Below, piece after piece: positions 5,351 through 14,151 of a stretch of DNA of 16,097 bases (its first letter is position 1; every line of letters begins with the position of its first letter). The stretch lies in contig JBKCHH010000081.1 in NCBI GenBank assembly GCA_046302855.1, forward strand, positions 1 through 16,097. The letters are read 5' to 3'. Under the pieces are notes generated by a model. That model was given only the letters and a program-made list of their open reading frames with translations. It made no database searches and was not told the origin of the DNA. Both the position numbers and the translations under genes were made by a program. This DNA comes from JBKCHH01 sp046302855. Its GTDB lineage: Bacteria > Pseudomonadota > Alphaproteobacteria > Rickettsiales > UBA8987.

Positions 5351-6092
5351 ATAGCCTAGTAGCCAAAATCATATAGTTAACCTTTAAACTATTGGATAGA
5401 TAGAAATTATCTTTAATGGGATTGTATTCTACCCCTTTGGTATCTTTTATTACGCAATTATGCTTTTCAAGTAGGTTTACAAGCTCGATGGGTTTGATAA
5501 ATTTTTGCCAAGAGTGGGTGCCTTTTGGTAGCCAATTCAAAATATATTCCGCCCCAACTATGGCAAAAAGATAAGATTTTATGGTTTTGTTTAAAGTGGC
5601 GTTAAAAATTAAGCCATCTTTACGGGTAAGTTTGGCGATTGCTTGAATGAAGCTATCTGTATCTGCAATATGTTCAATCACTTCCATATTTAGCACTACA
5701 TCATATTTACCTGCCCTTTTTGAGGCTAGATCTTCAGCGGAAGAAAGTAGATATTCAATATCCAAATTTTCTTTTTTGGCGTGCAGGCTGGCTATGGAAA
5801 TAGTTTTTTCGCTCATATCAATGCCAGTAACACTAGCACCTAGCCTTGCTAAAGGCTCACACAGCAAGCCACCACCGCAACCAACATCTAGAATTTTTAA
5901 ACCGTTAAGTGGTAGATAAGAATTACTTAAAAAAAACTGCTCTTTGATTGTTTCTACAATGTATTTTAGGCGAATGGGGTTAAACTTGTGCAGAGGTTTA
6001 AACTTGCCCTTTTCATCCCACCACTCATCTGCCATTTTAGAAAACTTTTCTATCTCATCTGGGTCTATGGAGGTGCTAATAGAGCTATTCAT
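5349..6092 (-). CDS. ubiG: ubiquinone biosynthesis O-methyltransferase UbiG
   Basis: UbiG carries out both S-adenosylmethionine-dependent O-methylations of the ubiquinone ring, in the cytoplasm at the membrane face. The 247 residues fit the family. The UbiG-specific start region is present (DPDEIEKFSKMADEWWDEKG, 10-29, then FKPLHKFNPIRLKYI), followed by the SAM site ILDVGCGGGLLCEPLARLGA (67-86), GIDMSE (90-95) and NMEVIEHI (135-142). It begins 12 bases after the SMP-30-like gene and is likely the last member of the unit led by sucA. Its stop lies against the terminator-like hairpin at 5320-5344. The identification is firm. Confidence 0.95.
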   Translation of the reverse strand: MNSSISTSIDPDEIEKFSKMADEWWDEKGKFKPLHKFNPIRLKYIVETIKEQFFLSNSYLPLNGLKILDVGCGGGLLCEPLARLGASVTGIDMSEKTISIASLHAKKENLDIEYLLSSAEDLASKRAGKYDVVLNMEVIEHIADTDSFIQAIAKLTRKDGLIFNATLNKTIKSYLFAIVGAEYILNWLPKGTHSWQKFIKPIELVNLLEKHNCVIKDTKGVEYNPIKDNFYLSNSLKVNYMILATRL

Positions 6093-6104
6093 GATAGAGT
6101 TAAT

Positions 6105-7088
6105 CTATTGCAAATTTATTCCAAAAATGCGGAAGTTATAAGGTGGAATGTTTTTATATTGGTAAAGGTGGTCATACTGGCTTTCAGTTACAAATATACC
6201 GTTTTTAGTAACAGTTAGGGTGGCTGGAACATCCAAGCCCTCAACTAGCTTTTGAATATCGCCACTAACCTTATCTTTCGCTACAGTTAGCTTTATTTTA
6301 GAAACGCCACCTGTGCCACCAACAGCGGTGCTATTATTGGTAGAAAAAGAACCCTCAACCACCAGCAAAACATCTTTTGCGATAAATTTTAAGCCATCAG
6401 CATGGCTAATAGGGCGGCTTAGGGCAACCTCTTCAATTTTTTTCTTGCGAACATTAATTCTAAATAATTTGCCATCATTATATTTGTTCACTAGCAAATA
6501 ACCATCTTGAAAATCTATCCCATTTAAGCCGAAGCCTTCCGCTTTAAATAGTTCAGATGATACAAATTCTTTTAATTCCTTGCCCTTTCTTTCCAGCACT
6601 AAAATTCTTGGATTAAAGGAATCAGTAACATAGACATTATTTTTATTATCAATTGTAATATCATTACAAAAAGAGCCGTTGGCACCGCCCTGTGGTAAAT
6701 CGTAAGAAGCCTTTAATTTAGCCGTTTTAAAATCAAAAACCTTTAGGGCAGGTTTAGTTTTGTTAGCAACCTCTGCCACGCCAGTATCAGAAGAACAGGC
6801 ATAGAGTAAATGATTTTTATTATCAGCATAAAGCCCAACTACAGAAGTTAAGCCATCTTGATTAGAGGCAGCAAAATCAGTAGCTTGTTTTGTTAAGGCA
6901 TCAATTTTAACAATTTTACCCTTTTTAAGGCTAGATACATATAAATTACCAGATTGATCTGAAGTTATACCTTCAGGAAAAAGGTTTTGTTCTGCTAAAT
7001 TTATTACTGTTTCGGTAGCGAAAGTTTTTGGGGCGAGGGCGTTTGATACAAATAAAGAGAAAATAAAAATAATGGCTAGTTTTTTCAT
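6105..7088 (-). CDS. secreted SMP-30/gluconolactonase-like beta-propeller protein
   Basis: The product is 327 residues with a clear signal peptide (MKKLAIIFIFSLFVSNALA, cleavage perhaps after TFA at about 24), so it is periplasmic or secreted. The mature part shows repeated blades of the six-bladed propeller type: FPEGITSDQSGNLYVSS (37-53), FCNDITIDNKNNVYVTDS (140-157), FGLNGID with GYLLVNKYNDGKLFRI (186-211), and ISHADGLKFIAKDVLLVVEG (227-246). E39, N142/D143, N189 and D231 sit where SMP-30 and gluconolactonase relatives hold their metal ligands. Lactonase activity is possible, but many members are of unknown function. It lies 39 bases after the putative lipoprotein gene and 12 before ubiG, which suggests co-transcription but no shared pathway. 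Confidence 0.78.
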   Translation of the reverse strand: MKKLAIIFIFSLFVSNALAPKTFATETVINLAEQNLFPEGITSDQSGNLYVSSLKKGKIVKIDALTKQATDFAASNQDGLTSVVGLYADNKNHLLYACSSDTGVAEVANKTKPALKVFDFKTAKLKASYDLPQGGANGSFCNDITIDNKNNVYVTDSFNPRILVLERKGKELKEFVSSELFKAEGFGLNGIDFQDGYLLVNKYNDGKLFRINVRKKKIEEVALSRPISHADGLKFIAKDVLLVVEGSFSTNNSTAVGGTGGVSKIKLTVAKDKVSGDIQKLVEGLDVPATLTVTKNGIFVTESQYDHLYQYKNIPPYNFRIFGINLQ

Positions 7089-7127
7089 ATATAGATAGTT
7101 GTTTTGTTAATTTAGATATATCTGCTT

Positions 7128-7859
7128 TTATTCAGAAAGCAACCAATCTTCTGCATCTGAAATTGCATTTCTAAACACTTCGGCAAGGGCAGAAAACATC
7201 TTCACATAAATAGGGGGGAAATCCCACTTGCCCTGCACATCATCAATTTGCATAAAGCTTTTTTTAGCTAAAATTTGGTTATCTAAACGGTTATAAAGCA
7301 AAAATTCAACCCTAGTAACAACTTGTGGCACCTGCGTTGAAATATCTTCATCAAATTCTATATTGATGCCAAAATATTTTACATTCATTACCAAAACATA
7401 ATCGGTTGCTATGTTAGAGAAATCAAAATTATTGGTATCGTAAGAAATTGCCGTTTCACCAGCTTTAAATTTTAGCTTATCCTTAGCAATTTTTACATGG
7501 TGTTTTTTAGAGGTGAGTATTTTTTTGAAGTTATCTAAAAAATATTTGCGAACATGTTGTTCTAAATCTTCGTCTTGAAGCCTTCTGTTTAGTTTGTAGT
7601 CTATAACTGGCTTATCTTTCCCAGTCATTAACACAAACCTATCGGTGGCGTAATATTCGGCGGTATCTGTGCCAGAATACCAAGCTAGGGTTATATCTTT
7701 TGGCGAATTCCAAAATTCTTTTGGTAGGTTAAAATCTTCTAAAACTGTAACCTCTTCATCTGCACTACCTTTTTTAGAGTGCAGTTTTTGAAATTTATTG
7801 TTACAACTAGAAGTTGCTACAGATAAGATAAAAATTAAAAATATCGCTAAAAACCGCAT
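7128..7859 (-). CDS. putative lipoprotein of unknown function
   Basis: I chose the ATG at 7859 (243 residues), which begins MRFLAIFLIFILSVATSSC: a lipoprotein-like signal with cysteine at residue 19, although the TSSC lipobox is imperfect. The frame stays open 18 codons further upstream to a TTG at 7911-7913, but that would put a charged stretch ahead of the signal. The remainder is soluble and mixed alpha/beta, with charged segments such as DEDLEQHVRKYFLDNFKK and an aromatic PKEFWNSP region near the N-terminus. I recognise no domain. It sits 96 bases after sucA and 39 before the SMP-30-like gene, so two neighbouring products of the unit are exported. A plain signal peptide is the alternative to a lipid anchor. 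Confidence 0.65.
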   Translation of the reverse strand: MRFLAIFLIFILSVATSSCNNKFQKLHSKKGSADEEVTVLEDFNLPKEFWNSPKDITLAWYSGTDTAEYYATDRFVLMTGKDKPVIDYKLNRRLQDEDLEQHVRKYFLDNFKKILTSKKHHVKIAKDKLKFKAGETAISYDTNNFDFSNIATDYVLVMNVKYFGINIEFDEDISTQVPQVVTRVEFLLYNRLDNQILAKKSFMQIDDVQGKWDFPPIYVKMFSALAEVFRNAISDAEDWLLSE

Positions 7860-7896
7860 AAAAAATATATTGTTCAACCCTTGTATTTCTTTAGTT

Positions 7897-7921
7897 AAAA
7901 AAATTAATATCAAGTTAATTT
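7897..7921 (-). terminator. weak AT-only hairpin between sucA and the lipoprotein gene
   Basis: On the - strand AAATTAA (7921-7915) pairs with TTAATTT (7907-7901) over a 7-base loop, followed by TTTT. A stem of only A-T pairs is weak, so this might partly reduce readthrough from sucA, or be chance in AT-rich DNA. Confidence 0.25.
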
Positions 7922-7955
7922 TTTGATTTTTGAGATATTTTTTTTAAAAACCAAT

Positions 7956-10829
7956 TTATCCCAAAGCCTCATTTATTAATTTTTCTTGCTCTTTAGTGTG
8001 GGTTTTGGCATAGCCGCAAGCAGTGGCAGCAGCTGGTGGGCGGCCAGCATAGATGGCAGTTTTTGCCTTTACGGATGCCTTTTGGATAATTTTTTCTAGC
8101 TTTCTATCTAAAAAGTTCCAAGCACCCATATTTTCTGGCTCCTCTTGGCACCAGATAATTTCAGCATTCTTATATTTTTTAATTTCAGCAAGCAGTTCTG
8201 CTTCTGGAAGCGGATAGTATTGCTCTAGGCGAATTATAGCTACATCTTTTATGTTTTTTAACGCCCTTGCTTCAAATAAATCATAATAAACCTTGCCGGA
8301 AGTTATAATTAGCTTTTTAATTTTATCTTCTTTTACCAAGTCATTTGAAACTTCACCAATTACCCTTTTAAAGTTAGTGCCACTTGCAATATCATCAAAG
8401 CTAGATTGCGCAAGTTTATGGCGAAGAAGTGATTTTGGTGAAAACACAACTAAAGGTTTTCTAAAATTGCGTTTTAATTGCTTTCTAAGGGCGTGGAAGT
8501 AGTTGGCAGGGGTAGTAAAATTTGCCACAATCATATTATCTTCAGCACATAATTGTAAAAATCTTTCAATTCTAGCAGATGAATGTTCAGGCCCTTGCCC
8601 TTCGTAGGCGTGGGGTAGAAGCATAATAAGCCCGCTCATTCTAAGCCATTTTACTTCAGCTGATGCAATAAATTGATCTATCATAACCTGCGCGCCGTTT
8701 ACAAAATCACCAAATTGCGCTTCCCAAAGCACAAGCGAGTTGGGGTCTGTAATAGAATAGCCATACTCATAGCCAAGCACCGCAAATTCTGAAAGGTTAG
8801 AGTTATAAATATCTATTTTTGCATCTTTATTTATGCTGTTTAGGGGAATAAATTTTTGCCCCGTAATTTGGTCTGTAAAGCCAGCATGGCGATGCGAAAA
8901 GGTGCCACGAATTACATCTTGCCCAGTAAACCTTATATTAAAACCCTCATTAATTAAGCTACCAAAAGCTAGAGATTCTGCTGTTCCCCAGTCTAAACCC
9001 TTTTCACTTTCAATCATTTGTTTTCTTGCCTCAACTACCCTTTGCACCCCCTTATGAAGTTCAAAATTTGCTGGATACTGAACTAATTTTTTGCCAATTT
9101 CTTTTAAAGTTTTTTTGCTAACTCCTGTATCTACTATTGGTTTTTCACCCTTTTCTGGTTGGATAAAACCTTCCCAGTTACCCTCTAACCAATCTGCCTT
9201 TAGTGGTTTATAATTGGCGGAATCTTGAAAAGATTTCTCTAGTTTTTCCCTAAAACTTAGCTCCATCTGCTCAACTTCTGTCTTTGAAATTACAACTTCA
9301 TTAACTAATTTTTCAGCATAAATCTCGAAGGGATTTTTTTTCTCATCGATTATTTTATACATTAAAGGTTGAGTAAATCTTGGCTCATCACCTTCATTAT
9401 GCCCCCATTTGCGGTAGCACCAAATATCTAGCACCACATCTTTTTTGAAAATGTTGCGATATTCAGATGCAATACGCGCAGCGTGTGTTACAGCTTCAGG
9501 ATCATCACCATTTATATGAAAAATTGGTGCTTGAATCATCATCGCCATATCAGTAGGGTAGGGCGAAGTGTGGGCAGAGGAAGGGTCAGTTGTAAAGCCA
9601 ACTTGATTATTCACCACTATGTGAACTGTGCCACCGGTTTTGTAGCCATCTAAATCATTTAGCACTAAAGATTCTGCCACAACGCCTTGTCCACAAAAGG
9701 CCGCATCGCCATGAAGCAAAATGCCAAGTGCCTTTAACCTTGCCTTATCTTGAATTAAATCTTGTTTCGCACGCACCTTGCCTAGCACTACAGGGTTTAC
9801 AGCCTCTAGGTGCGAAGGGTTGGGCGTAAGGGACATATGAACTTTTTTATTGCCAAAATTCCTATCAACCGAATAGCCCAAGTGATATTTTACATCACCA
9901 GAAGAGTTAATAAAATCTGGGTTAGCAGATTTGCCTTGAAATTCAGCCAGCATTGCCACATAAGGTTTTTGCATAAAGGCAGTTAGAACATTTAGCCTAC
10001 CACGATGTGGCATGCCAACCACAATTTCTTCTACGCCTAAATTGCTAGAGGTTTTGGCAATTTCTTCTAGGGCTACAAGCAAAGCATCCCCACCTTCAGA
10101 AGAAAATCTTTTGGTGCCGGGGAATTTTTTGTGTAAAAAATCTTCAAAAGTTACTGCCTCCATTAGCTTGTGCAGAACTTGTTTTTTCTCCTCTTTTGAA
10201 AGGTTTGGTTTACCAAGCGAGCTTTCAATTTTTTCCTGCAACCACTCTTTATTTTTTAAGGCTTGAATATGCCAAAATTCAGTTGCCAAAGTGCCAGAGT
10301 AAGATTGTTGTAAAATATTAATAATTTCCCTAAGGGTTGCTTGGCTTAAACCAAGCCAGCCACCTAGATATATATTCTTATCTAAATCTGCCTGCGTAAA
10401 GCCGTGCCTTTCAATATCAAGTTCATGTTCGTGTTTATTTTCGTAGATATTTAGCGGATCTAAATTTGCTAAATAATGCCCCCTAATTCTGTAGGCTCTA
10501 ATTAATTGATGCGCCTTAATGCTAAGCTCTTCAGCACCGTGGGAAGCATTTTGGTTAGCTACTTCTGCTACTGGCTTTTTACTTTCTTTTTTAACTTCCG
10601 CTTCTTCATTTACGGCACCAACAACTTTAGTTTTATTCTTACCCCAAGAACCCTTGCCGAAATCTGCTTTTACTTGATTTGAACTATCGTGCAAATCTGC
10701 AAAATACTTTTGCCAAGAGGCATCAACCGAACTAGGATTGCTCAAAAATTTTTCATATATTTCAGCTATATAAACCGCATTTGCACCAAAGAATAATGAT
10801 GAGGCCTTTAAATTTTGATTATTGGACAT
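7956..10829 (-). CDS. sucA: 2-oxoglutarate dehydrogenase E1 component
   Basis: SucA is the thiamine-diphosphate decarboxylase of the 2-oxoglutarate dehydrogenase complex in the TCA cycle. At 957 residues it is slightly longer than the E. coli protein (933); some of the difference is a charged linker at about 60-100. The N-terminus has the usual FGANAVYIAEIYEKFL (14-29) that docks to the E2 core. MPHRGRLNVL (273-282), GDAAFCGQGVVAE (374-386), NNQVGFTTDPSSA (407-419) and HINGDDPEAV (438-447) form the cofactor site. LWEAQFGDFVNGAQVMIDQ and EGQGPEHSSARIERFLQL are the conserved C-terminal transketolase-like parts. sucB, often next in line, is absent; an unrelated lipoprotein gene follows. A weak promoter lies at 10855-10883, facing away from alr. 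Glycine is coded by GGT and GGC almost exclusively in the part I read. Confidence 0.97.
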   Translation of the reverse strand: MSNNQNLKASSLFFGANAVYIAEIYEKFLSNPSSVDASWQKYFADLHDSSNQVKADFGKGSWGKNKTKVVGAVNEEAEVKKESKKPVAEVANQNASHGAEELSIKAHQLIRAYRIRGHYLANLDPLNIYENKHEHELDIERHGFTQADLDKNIYLGGWLGLSQATLREIINILQQSYSGTLATEFWHIQALKNKEWLQEKIESSLGKPNLSKEEKKQVLHKLMEAVTFEDFLHKKFPGTKRFSSEGGDALLVALEEIAKTSSNLGVEEIVVGMPHRGRLNVLTAFMQKPYVAMLAEFQGKSANPDFINSSGDVKYHLGYSVDRNFGNKKVHMSLTPNPSHLEAVNPVVLGKVRAKQDLIQDKARLKALGILLHGDAAFCGQGVVAESLVLNDLDGYKTGGTVHIVVNNQVGFTTDPSSAHTSPYPTDMAMMIQAPIFHINGDDPEAVTHAARIASEYRNIFKKDVVLDIWCYRKWGHNEGDEPRFTQPLMYKIIDEKKNPFEIYAEKLVNEVVISKTEVEQMELSFREKLEKSFQDSANYKPLKADWLEGNWEGFIQPEKGEKPIVDTGVSKKTLKEIGKKLVQYPANFELHKGVQRVVEARKQMIESEKGLDWGTAESLAFGSLINEGFNIRFTGQDVIRGTFSHRHAGFTDQITGQKFIPLNSINKDAKIDIYNSNLSEFAVLGYEYGYSITDPNSLVLWEAQFGDFVNGAQVMIDQFIASAEVKWLRMSGLIMLLPHAYEGQGPEHSSARIERFLQLCAEDNMIVANFTTPANYFHALRKQLKRNFRKPLVVFSPKSLLRHKLAQSSFDDIASGTNFKRVIGEVSNDLVKEDKIKKLIITSGKVYYDLFEARALKNIKDVAIIRLEQYYPLPEAELLAEIKKYKNAEIIWCQEEPENMGAWNFLDRKLEKIIQKASVKAKTAIYAGRPPAAATACGYAKTHTKEQEKLINEALG

Positions 10830-10854
10830 AACTCTATTTTTGCTTGAGTTAATT

Positions 10855-10883
10855 TCTATAAATCAGCAAAATAAATAATGCAA
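10855..10883 (-). promoter_or_regulatory. possible sucA promoter
   Basis: Read on the - strand, TTGCAT (10883-10878) and TATAGA (10860-10855) are spaced by 17 bases, giving a start near 10848, about 19 bases before the sucA ATG. Only TTG and TATA match consensus, so this is tentative. The 98-base gap must also hold the alr promoter on the other strand, for which I see no convincing elements. Confidence 0.35.
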
Positions 10884-10927
10884 GAAAGAGATTTTATCTT
10901 TAATGTTGAATAAAAAATACTAAAAAA

Positions 10928-11971
10928 ATGCACTCACAAACCACTCTTATAATAGATTTAAATGCTCTGGCGGAAAATTATAACTATTTAAAATCGCTAA
11001 AACCAAACACGCAAATAGCAGGGGTGGTAAAGGCAAATGCTTATGGGGTGGGGTTGGAAGAGGTCGCAAGGGTTCTAGAAATAAATGGTTGCAGTAATTT
11101 TTTTGTTGCCACTCTTGATGAAGCCTTAAATCTTCGCAAAATTACTGAAAAGGCAATCTATGTATTCAATGGAATAAATAAAGGTGAAGAAATAACCTTT
11201 ATTAACAATAATATAACTCCAATACTTAATAGTTTAAGTCAAGTTGAAATTTGGCAATTTGCTACAAAAGATTTAAATAAGGCTCCAACTTTCGCCATTC
11301 ATATAGATAGCGGAATGAACAGGCTTGGCATAGATGTTAGTGATATTGATAAGGTAAAACACCATAAGTCTTTAGTTTTAACTCATTTTATGGATGCGGA
11401 AAATAGAAAATCATCGCTCACCAAAACTCAGCTAGATAATGTAAAAAAAATTGTGGAAAACTTTACCAAATCCACCTTTTCATTTAGTAATTCGCAAGCC
11501 ATTATTAACTTCCCGCAACTAACTGAAACCATAGCAAGACCCGGAATTGCTCTTTATGGTGGCATAAAACAACCCAATATTAAGGGATTAATAAAAATCT
11601 ATAGTAAAATTATCCAACTAAAAGAAGTGAGAGAGAATGGCTATATAGGCTATAACGGTATTGATAAGGCAAAAAAGGGAATGAAACTAGCAACCATTGC
11701 CATTGGTTATGCAGATGGTTACTTAAGAAGTGCACAAGGCAACGCTTATTGTTTTATCAATAATAAAAAGGCAAAGGTGCTGGGCAAAATTTCTATGGAT
11801 TTAATTGTGCTGGATGTATCTAGCATAGATGGCGTAAAGGTTGGGGATGAGGTGGAAATAATTGGCGATAATATTTCTTTAAATGATTTTGCCCAGTTTG
11901 CAAATACCAGCCCTTATGAGGTTTTAACTAGATTTGGCAGTAGCCAAAGACTTAATAAAATTTTTATTTAA
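10928..11971 (+). CDS. alr: alanine racemase
   Basis: This PLP enzyme interconverts L- and D-alanine to supply D-alanine for peptidoglycan. The 347 residues are near the lower end of the family's length. The PLP lysine is K35 in GVVKANAYGVG (32-42). The second catalytic residue is Y242 in IGYNGID, and RPGIALYGG (204-212), TIAIGYADGY (256-265) and GKISMDLIVLDV (286-297) are the usual C-terminal motifs. No Shine-Dalgarno precedes ATG 10928, only an A-run. It is monocistronic, divergent from sucA and convergent with cdsA, whose stop lies 12 bases away with no terminator between. Its presence implies that the organism still makes some peptidoglycan or D-alanine. Confidence 0.95.
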   Translation: MHSQTTLIIDLNALAENYNYLKSLKPNTQIAGVVKANAYGVGLEEVARVLEINGCSNFFVATLDEALNLRKITEKAIYVFNGINKGEEITFINNNITPILNSLSQVEIWQFATKDLNKAPTFAIHIDSGMNRLGIDVSDIDKVKHHKSLVLTHFMDAENRKSSLTKTQLDNVKKIVENFTKSTFSFSNSQAIINFPQLTETIARPGIALYGGIKQPNIKGLIKIYSKIIQLKEVRENGYIGYNGIDKAKKGMKLATIAIGYADGYLRSAQGNAYCFINNKKAKVLGKISMDLIVLDVSSIDGVKVGDEVEIIGDNISLNDFAQFANTSPYEVLTRFGSSQRLNKIFI

Positions 11972-11983
11972 ACCTCTTGCATC

Positions 11984-12691
11984 TCATAAAAAAAACATAG
12001 CCAAACCAAAGATAATTGAAGTAAAGATTAAGCCGTCAACACGGTCTAGTATCCCGCCATGACCAGGTAATAAAGTGCCGGAATCTTTCTTTTTGTATTT
12101 GCGTTTTAGGTAAGATTCAAAAAAATCCCCCGCTTGTGCTACTACAACAAACAAGATGGTGAAGGCAATTTTTTCCCAAAAATATTTTTCCCTATCGCAA
12201 ACATCGGCATAAACGCAAATAAAATCAGCAAAGTAAAATAGAAAAAATTCTAGCACTAAAAAGGTGCAGATGAAGGCTCCAACTAAGCCTACATAGGTTT
12301 TAGATGGGCTAATACTTGGTGCAATCTTTACAGAAAAAGCCTTTATTTTGCCAAGAGTTTTGCCAAAAGCGTAGGCTCCCACATCCACCCCCCAAGTAAG
12401 GGCAAGCAAAAGTAGCACTAAAACCTCATCCTTTTGAAACAACAGACCCAAAATTACGCAAGGAAAAATTATATAAAACATGGCAAGAAACTTTTGTTGC
12501 TTGGGTGAAAGAAGGGGCTTGGTATTTTTTTTGCTTTTAATAAATTTAGTGATGGCAAAAAATTCATGTAGCATTAAGGCACAGGCAAAGCCTAAAAGAA
12601 AAATAAAGGCAGGCGAGCCAATTATAACTATATAAACAACCGCTGATCCTAAAATTACGGCGGTTAGTAGTCTTTCAATAAAATTTTTCAT
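11984..12691 (-). CDS. cdsA: phosphatidate cytidylyltransferase (CDP-diglyceride synthase)
   Basis: CdsA is an integral membrane enzyme that makes CDP-diacylglycerol from CTP and phosphatidic acid, the branch point to all phospholipids. The 235 residues are mostly hydrophobic with several membrane helices. The family signature is intact at 193-219: SYLKRKYKKKDSGTLLPGHG followed by GILDRVD. Upstream helices carry the conserved ISPSKTYVG (127-135) and WGVDVGAYAFGK (100-111). It is shorter than the E. coli enzyme (285) but typical of compact alphaproteobacterial forms. It starts 3 bases after the stop of the phosphohexomutase gene, so the two are co-transcribed and probably translationally coupled. 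Confidence 0.95.
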   Translation of the reverse strand: MKNFIERLLTAVILGSAVVYIVIIGSPAFIFLLGFACALMLHEFFAITKFIKSKKNTKPLLSPKQQKFLAMFYIIFPCVILGLLFQKDEVLVLLLLALTWGVDVGAYAFGKTLGKIKAFSVKIAPSISPSKTYVGLVGAFICTFLVLEFFLFYFADFICVYADVCDREKYFWEKIAFTILFVVVAQAGDFFESYLKRKYKKKDSGTLLPGHGGILDRVDGLIFTSIIFGLAMFFL

Positions 12692-12694
12692 TGT

Positions 12695-14116
12695 TTATGA
12701 ATTTAATGTTAATTCCTTCTCTATAATCCCCTCAATTTCTTTAGCAATTTTATTATAGATAGCCTCATCAAAACTTTCATAAGCAACTATTATGCTAGGC
12801 GTGGTGTTGGATGCCCTAACTAGAATAAAACTTTTTCCATCGGAAAGGCGAATACCATCTAAATCAAAAACCTCTAGCCCTTTTTTTGAAAAGCCAAACT
12901 GCTCCACTCTTCCCATAACCTGCTGTTTTATAATATCTATTAGGGCAAACTTTTTATCATCCGCAACGGTATATTTTATTTCTGGCGAACTATATATTTT
13001 TGGCAGAATTTTTAATTCCGCCTCAATATTGGTTTTATTAGCAATATTAATTAGGCGGATGGCAGAATAAATGGCATCATCAAAGCCAAAATACTTGTCT
13101 GCAAAGAAAATATGCCCGCTCATTTCACCCGCCAGCAAGCCTTTTTCAAGTTTGAGCTTATTTTTTATGTAAGAATGCCCAGTTTTCCACATGATAGGTT
13201 TGCCCCCTTGCAGTTCTATATCTTTAAATAAAATATTGCTTGTTTTTACATCTGAAATTATTTTTGGTACATCTTCCCCCTTGTAAGAATGAATCACATC
13301 CCTTGAAAATAGCACCATAATTTCATAGCCCTTTAGAATTTTGCCATTTTTGGTTACTATGCCAATTCTATCGCCATCGCCATCAAAGCCAATACCTAAA
13401 TCGAACTTATTTTTTAGCACCGTATCACGCAGTTGCATTAGATTTTCTGGCACGGTAGGGTCTGGATGGTGGGATGGAAAATTGCCATCTATCTTTTCAT
13501 TAATTACTATATGTTTACCGCTAGATTTTTTATATATTTGAGTAATTAATTCTTGCAGAACATTGGCTGTGGCTCCATTGGCAGGATCCCAAACTATGTT
13601 TAATTTATTCCCTTCAAAATCTTGCATTAGCCTTGCTATGTATTCTTTTTGGAAGGATTGTTTTTGAACTAAAAAATCACCATTTTTTATAGTTTTAGGG
13701 CAAAGTTCTTTTAGCTCTTGAATTTTTTCGCCAAATAGAGATTCCTTATCCACCGTAATTTTAAAGCCGTTATATTCTTTAGGGTTGTGAGAGCCGGTAA
13801 TCATAATACCACAAACCACCTTACTTTTTTCCGCATATTTATAAGCCAGATAAGAAACAAGCGGAGTTGGGCAAAGCCCTACATCTATTAGTTCTACGCC
13901 ATCTGCCATTAAACCCTTTAAAAGCTGGTCTCTTAAAATGGGGGAAGAAATTCTACCATCATAGCCCACAAATATTTTATATTCCTGTTTAGGAAAATGC
14001 TTGTGTAAATAAGCAATAAAGCCTTGCCCGATAAGGTTTGCCGATTGCCCAAACAAGGTTTTTTCAAAAACCCCCCTTATATCATAGGCACGGAATATTG
14101 ATTGATTTAAATACAT
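12695..14116 (-). CDS. phosphomannomutase/phosphoglucomutase
   Basis: This is an alpha-D-phosphohexomutase of the AlgC/ManB type, moving phosphate between C1 and C6 of mannose or glucose to feed nucleotide-sugar and cell-envelope synthesis. I use the ATG at 14116 (473 residues), which begins MYLNQSIFRAYDIRGVF, the standard family start. The frame is open to an ATG at 14203, but that would add 29 atypical residues and overlap the divergent gene. The catalytic phosphoserine is S109 in MITGSHNPKEYNGFK, the magnesium loop is DGDGDR (245-250), the sugar loop is GEMSGH (330-335), and the phosphate loop RASNTTP (434-440) is near the C-terminus, in the usual four-domain order. It is first in the pair with cdsA. 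Sugar preference cannot be told from sequence. Confidence 0.93.
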   Translation of the reverse strand: MYLNQSIFRAYDIRGVFEKTLFGQSANLIGQGFIAYLHKHFPKQEYKIFVGYDGRISSPILRDQLLKGLMADGVELIDVGLCPTPLVSYLAYKYAEKSKVVCGIMITGSHNPKEYNGFKITVDKESLFGEKIQELKELCPKTIKNGDFLVQKQSFQKEYIARLMQDFEGNKLNIVWDPANGATANVLQELITQIYKKSSGKHIVINEKIDGNFPSHHPDPTVPENLMQLRDTVLKNKFDLGIGFDGDGDRIGIVTKNGKILKGYEIMVLFSRDVIHSYKGEDVPKIISDVKTSNILFKDIELQGGKPIMWKTGHSYIKNKLKLEKGLLAGEMSGHIFFADKYFGFDDAIYSAIRLINIANKTNIEAELKILPKIYSSPEIKYTVADDKKFALIDIIKQQVMGRVEQFGFSKKGLEVFDLDGIRLSDGKSFILVRASNTTPSIIVAYESFDEAIYNKIAKEIEGIIEKELTLNS

Positions 14117-14131
14117 AATCGTTATTATTAG

Positions 14132-14139
14132 AGTATAAT
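14132..14139. promoter_or_regulatory. overlapping divergent -10 elements
   Basis: The 8-base block AGTATAAT contains TATAAT on the + strand (14134-14139) and TATACT on the - strand (14137-14132). The + element points to the MrpD-like gene with ATG 14152, leaving a leader of only about 6 bases, so that transcript may be nearly leaderless. The - element points to the phosphohexomutase gene with ATG 14116, leaving about 10 bases. No good -35 is visible on either side. Two polymerases could not bind at once, so the two transcripts should compete. Confidence 0.45.
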
Positions 14140-14151
14140 TTCTTATCTTGT

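Noticed and set aside
7860..7913. Longer form of the putative lipoprotein starting at TTG 7911-7913
   Set aside because: It would place a charged stretch before the signal segment; the ATG at 7859 gives a normal signal sequence.
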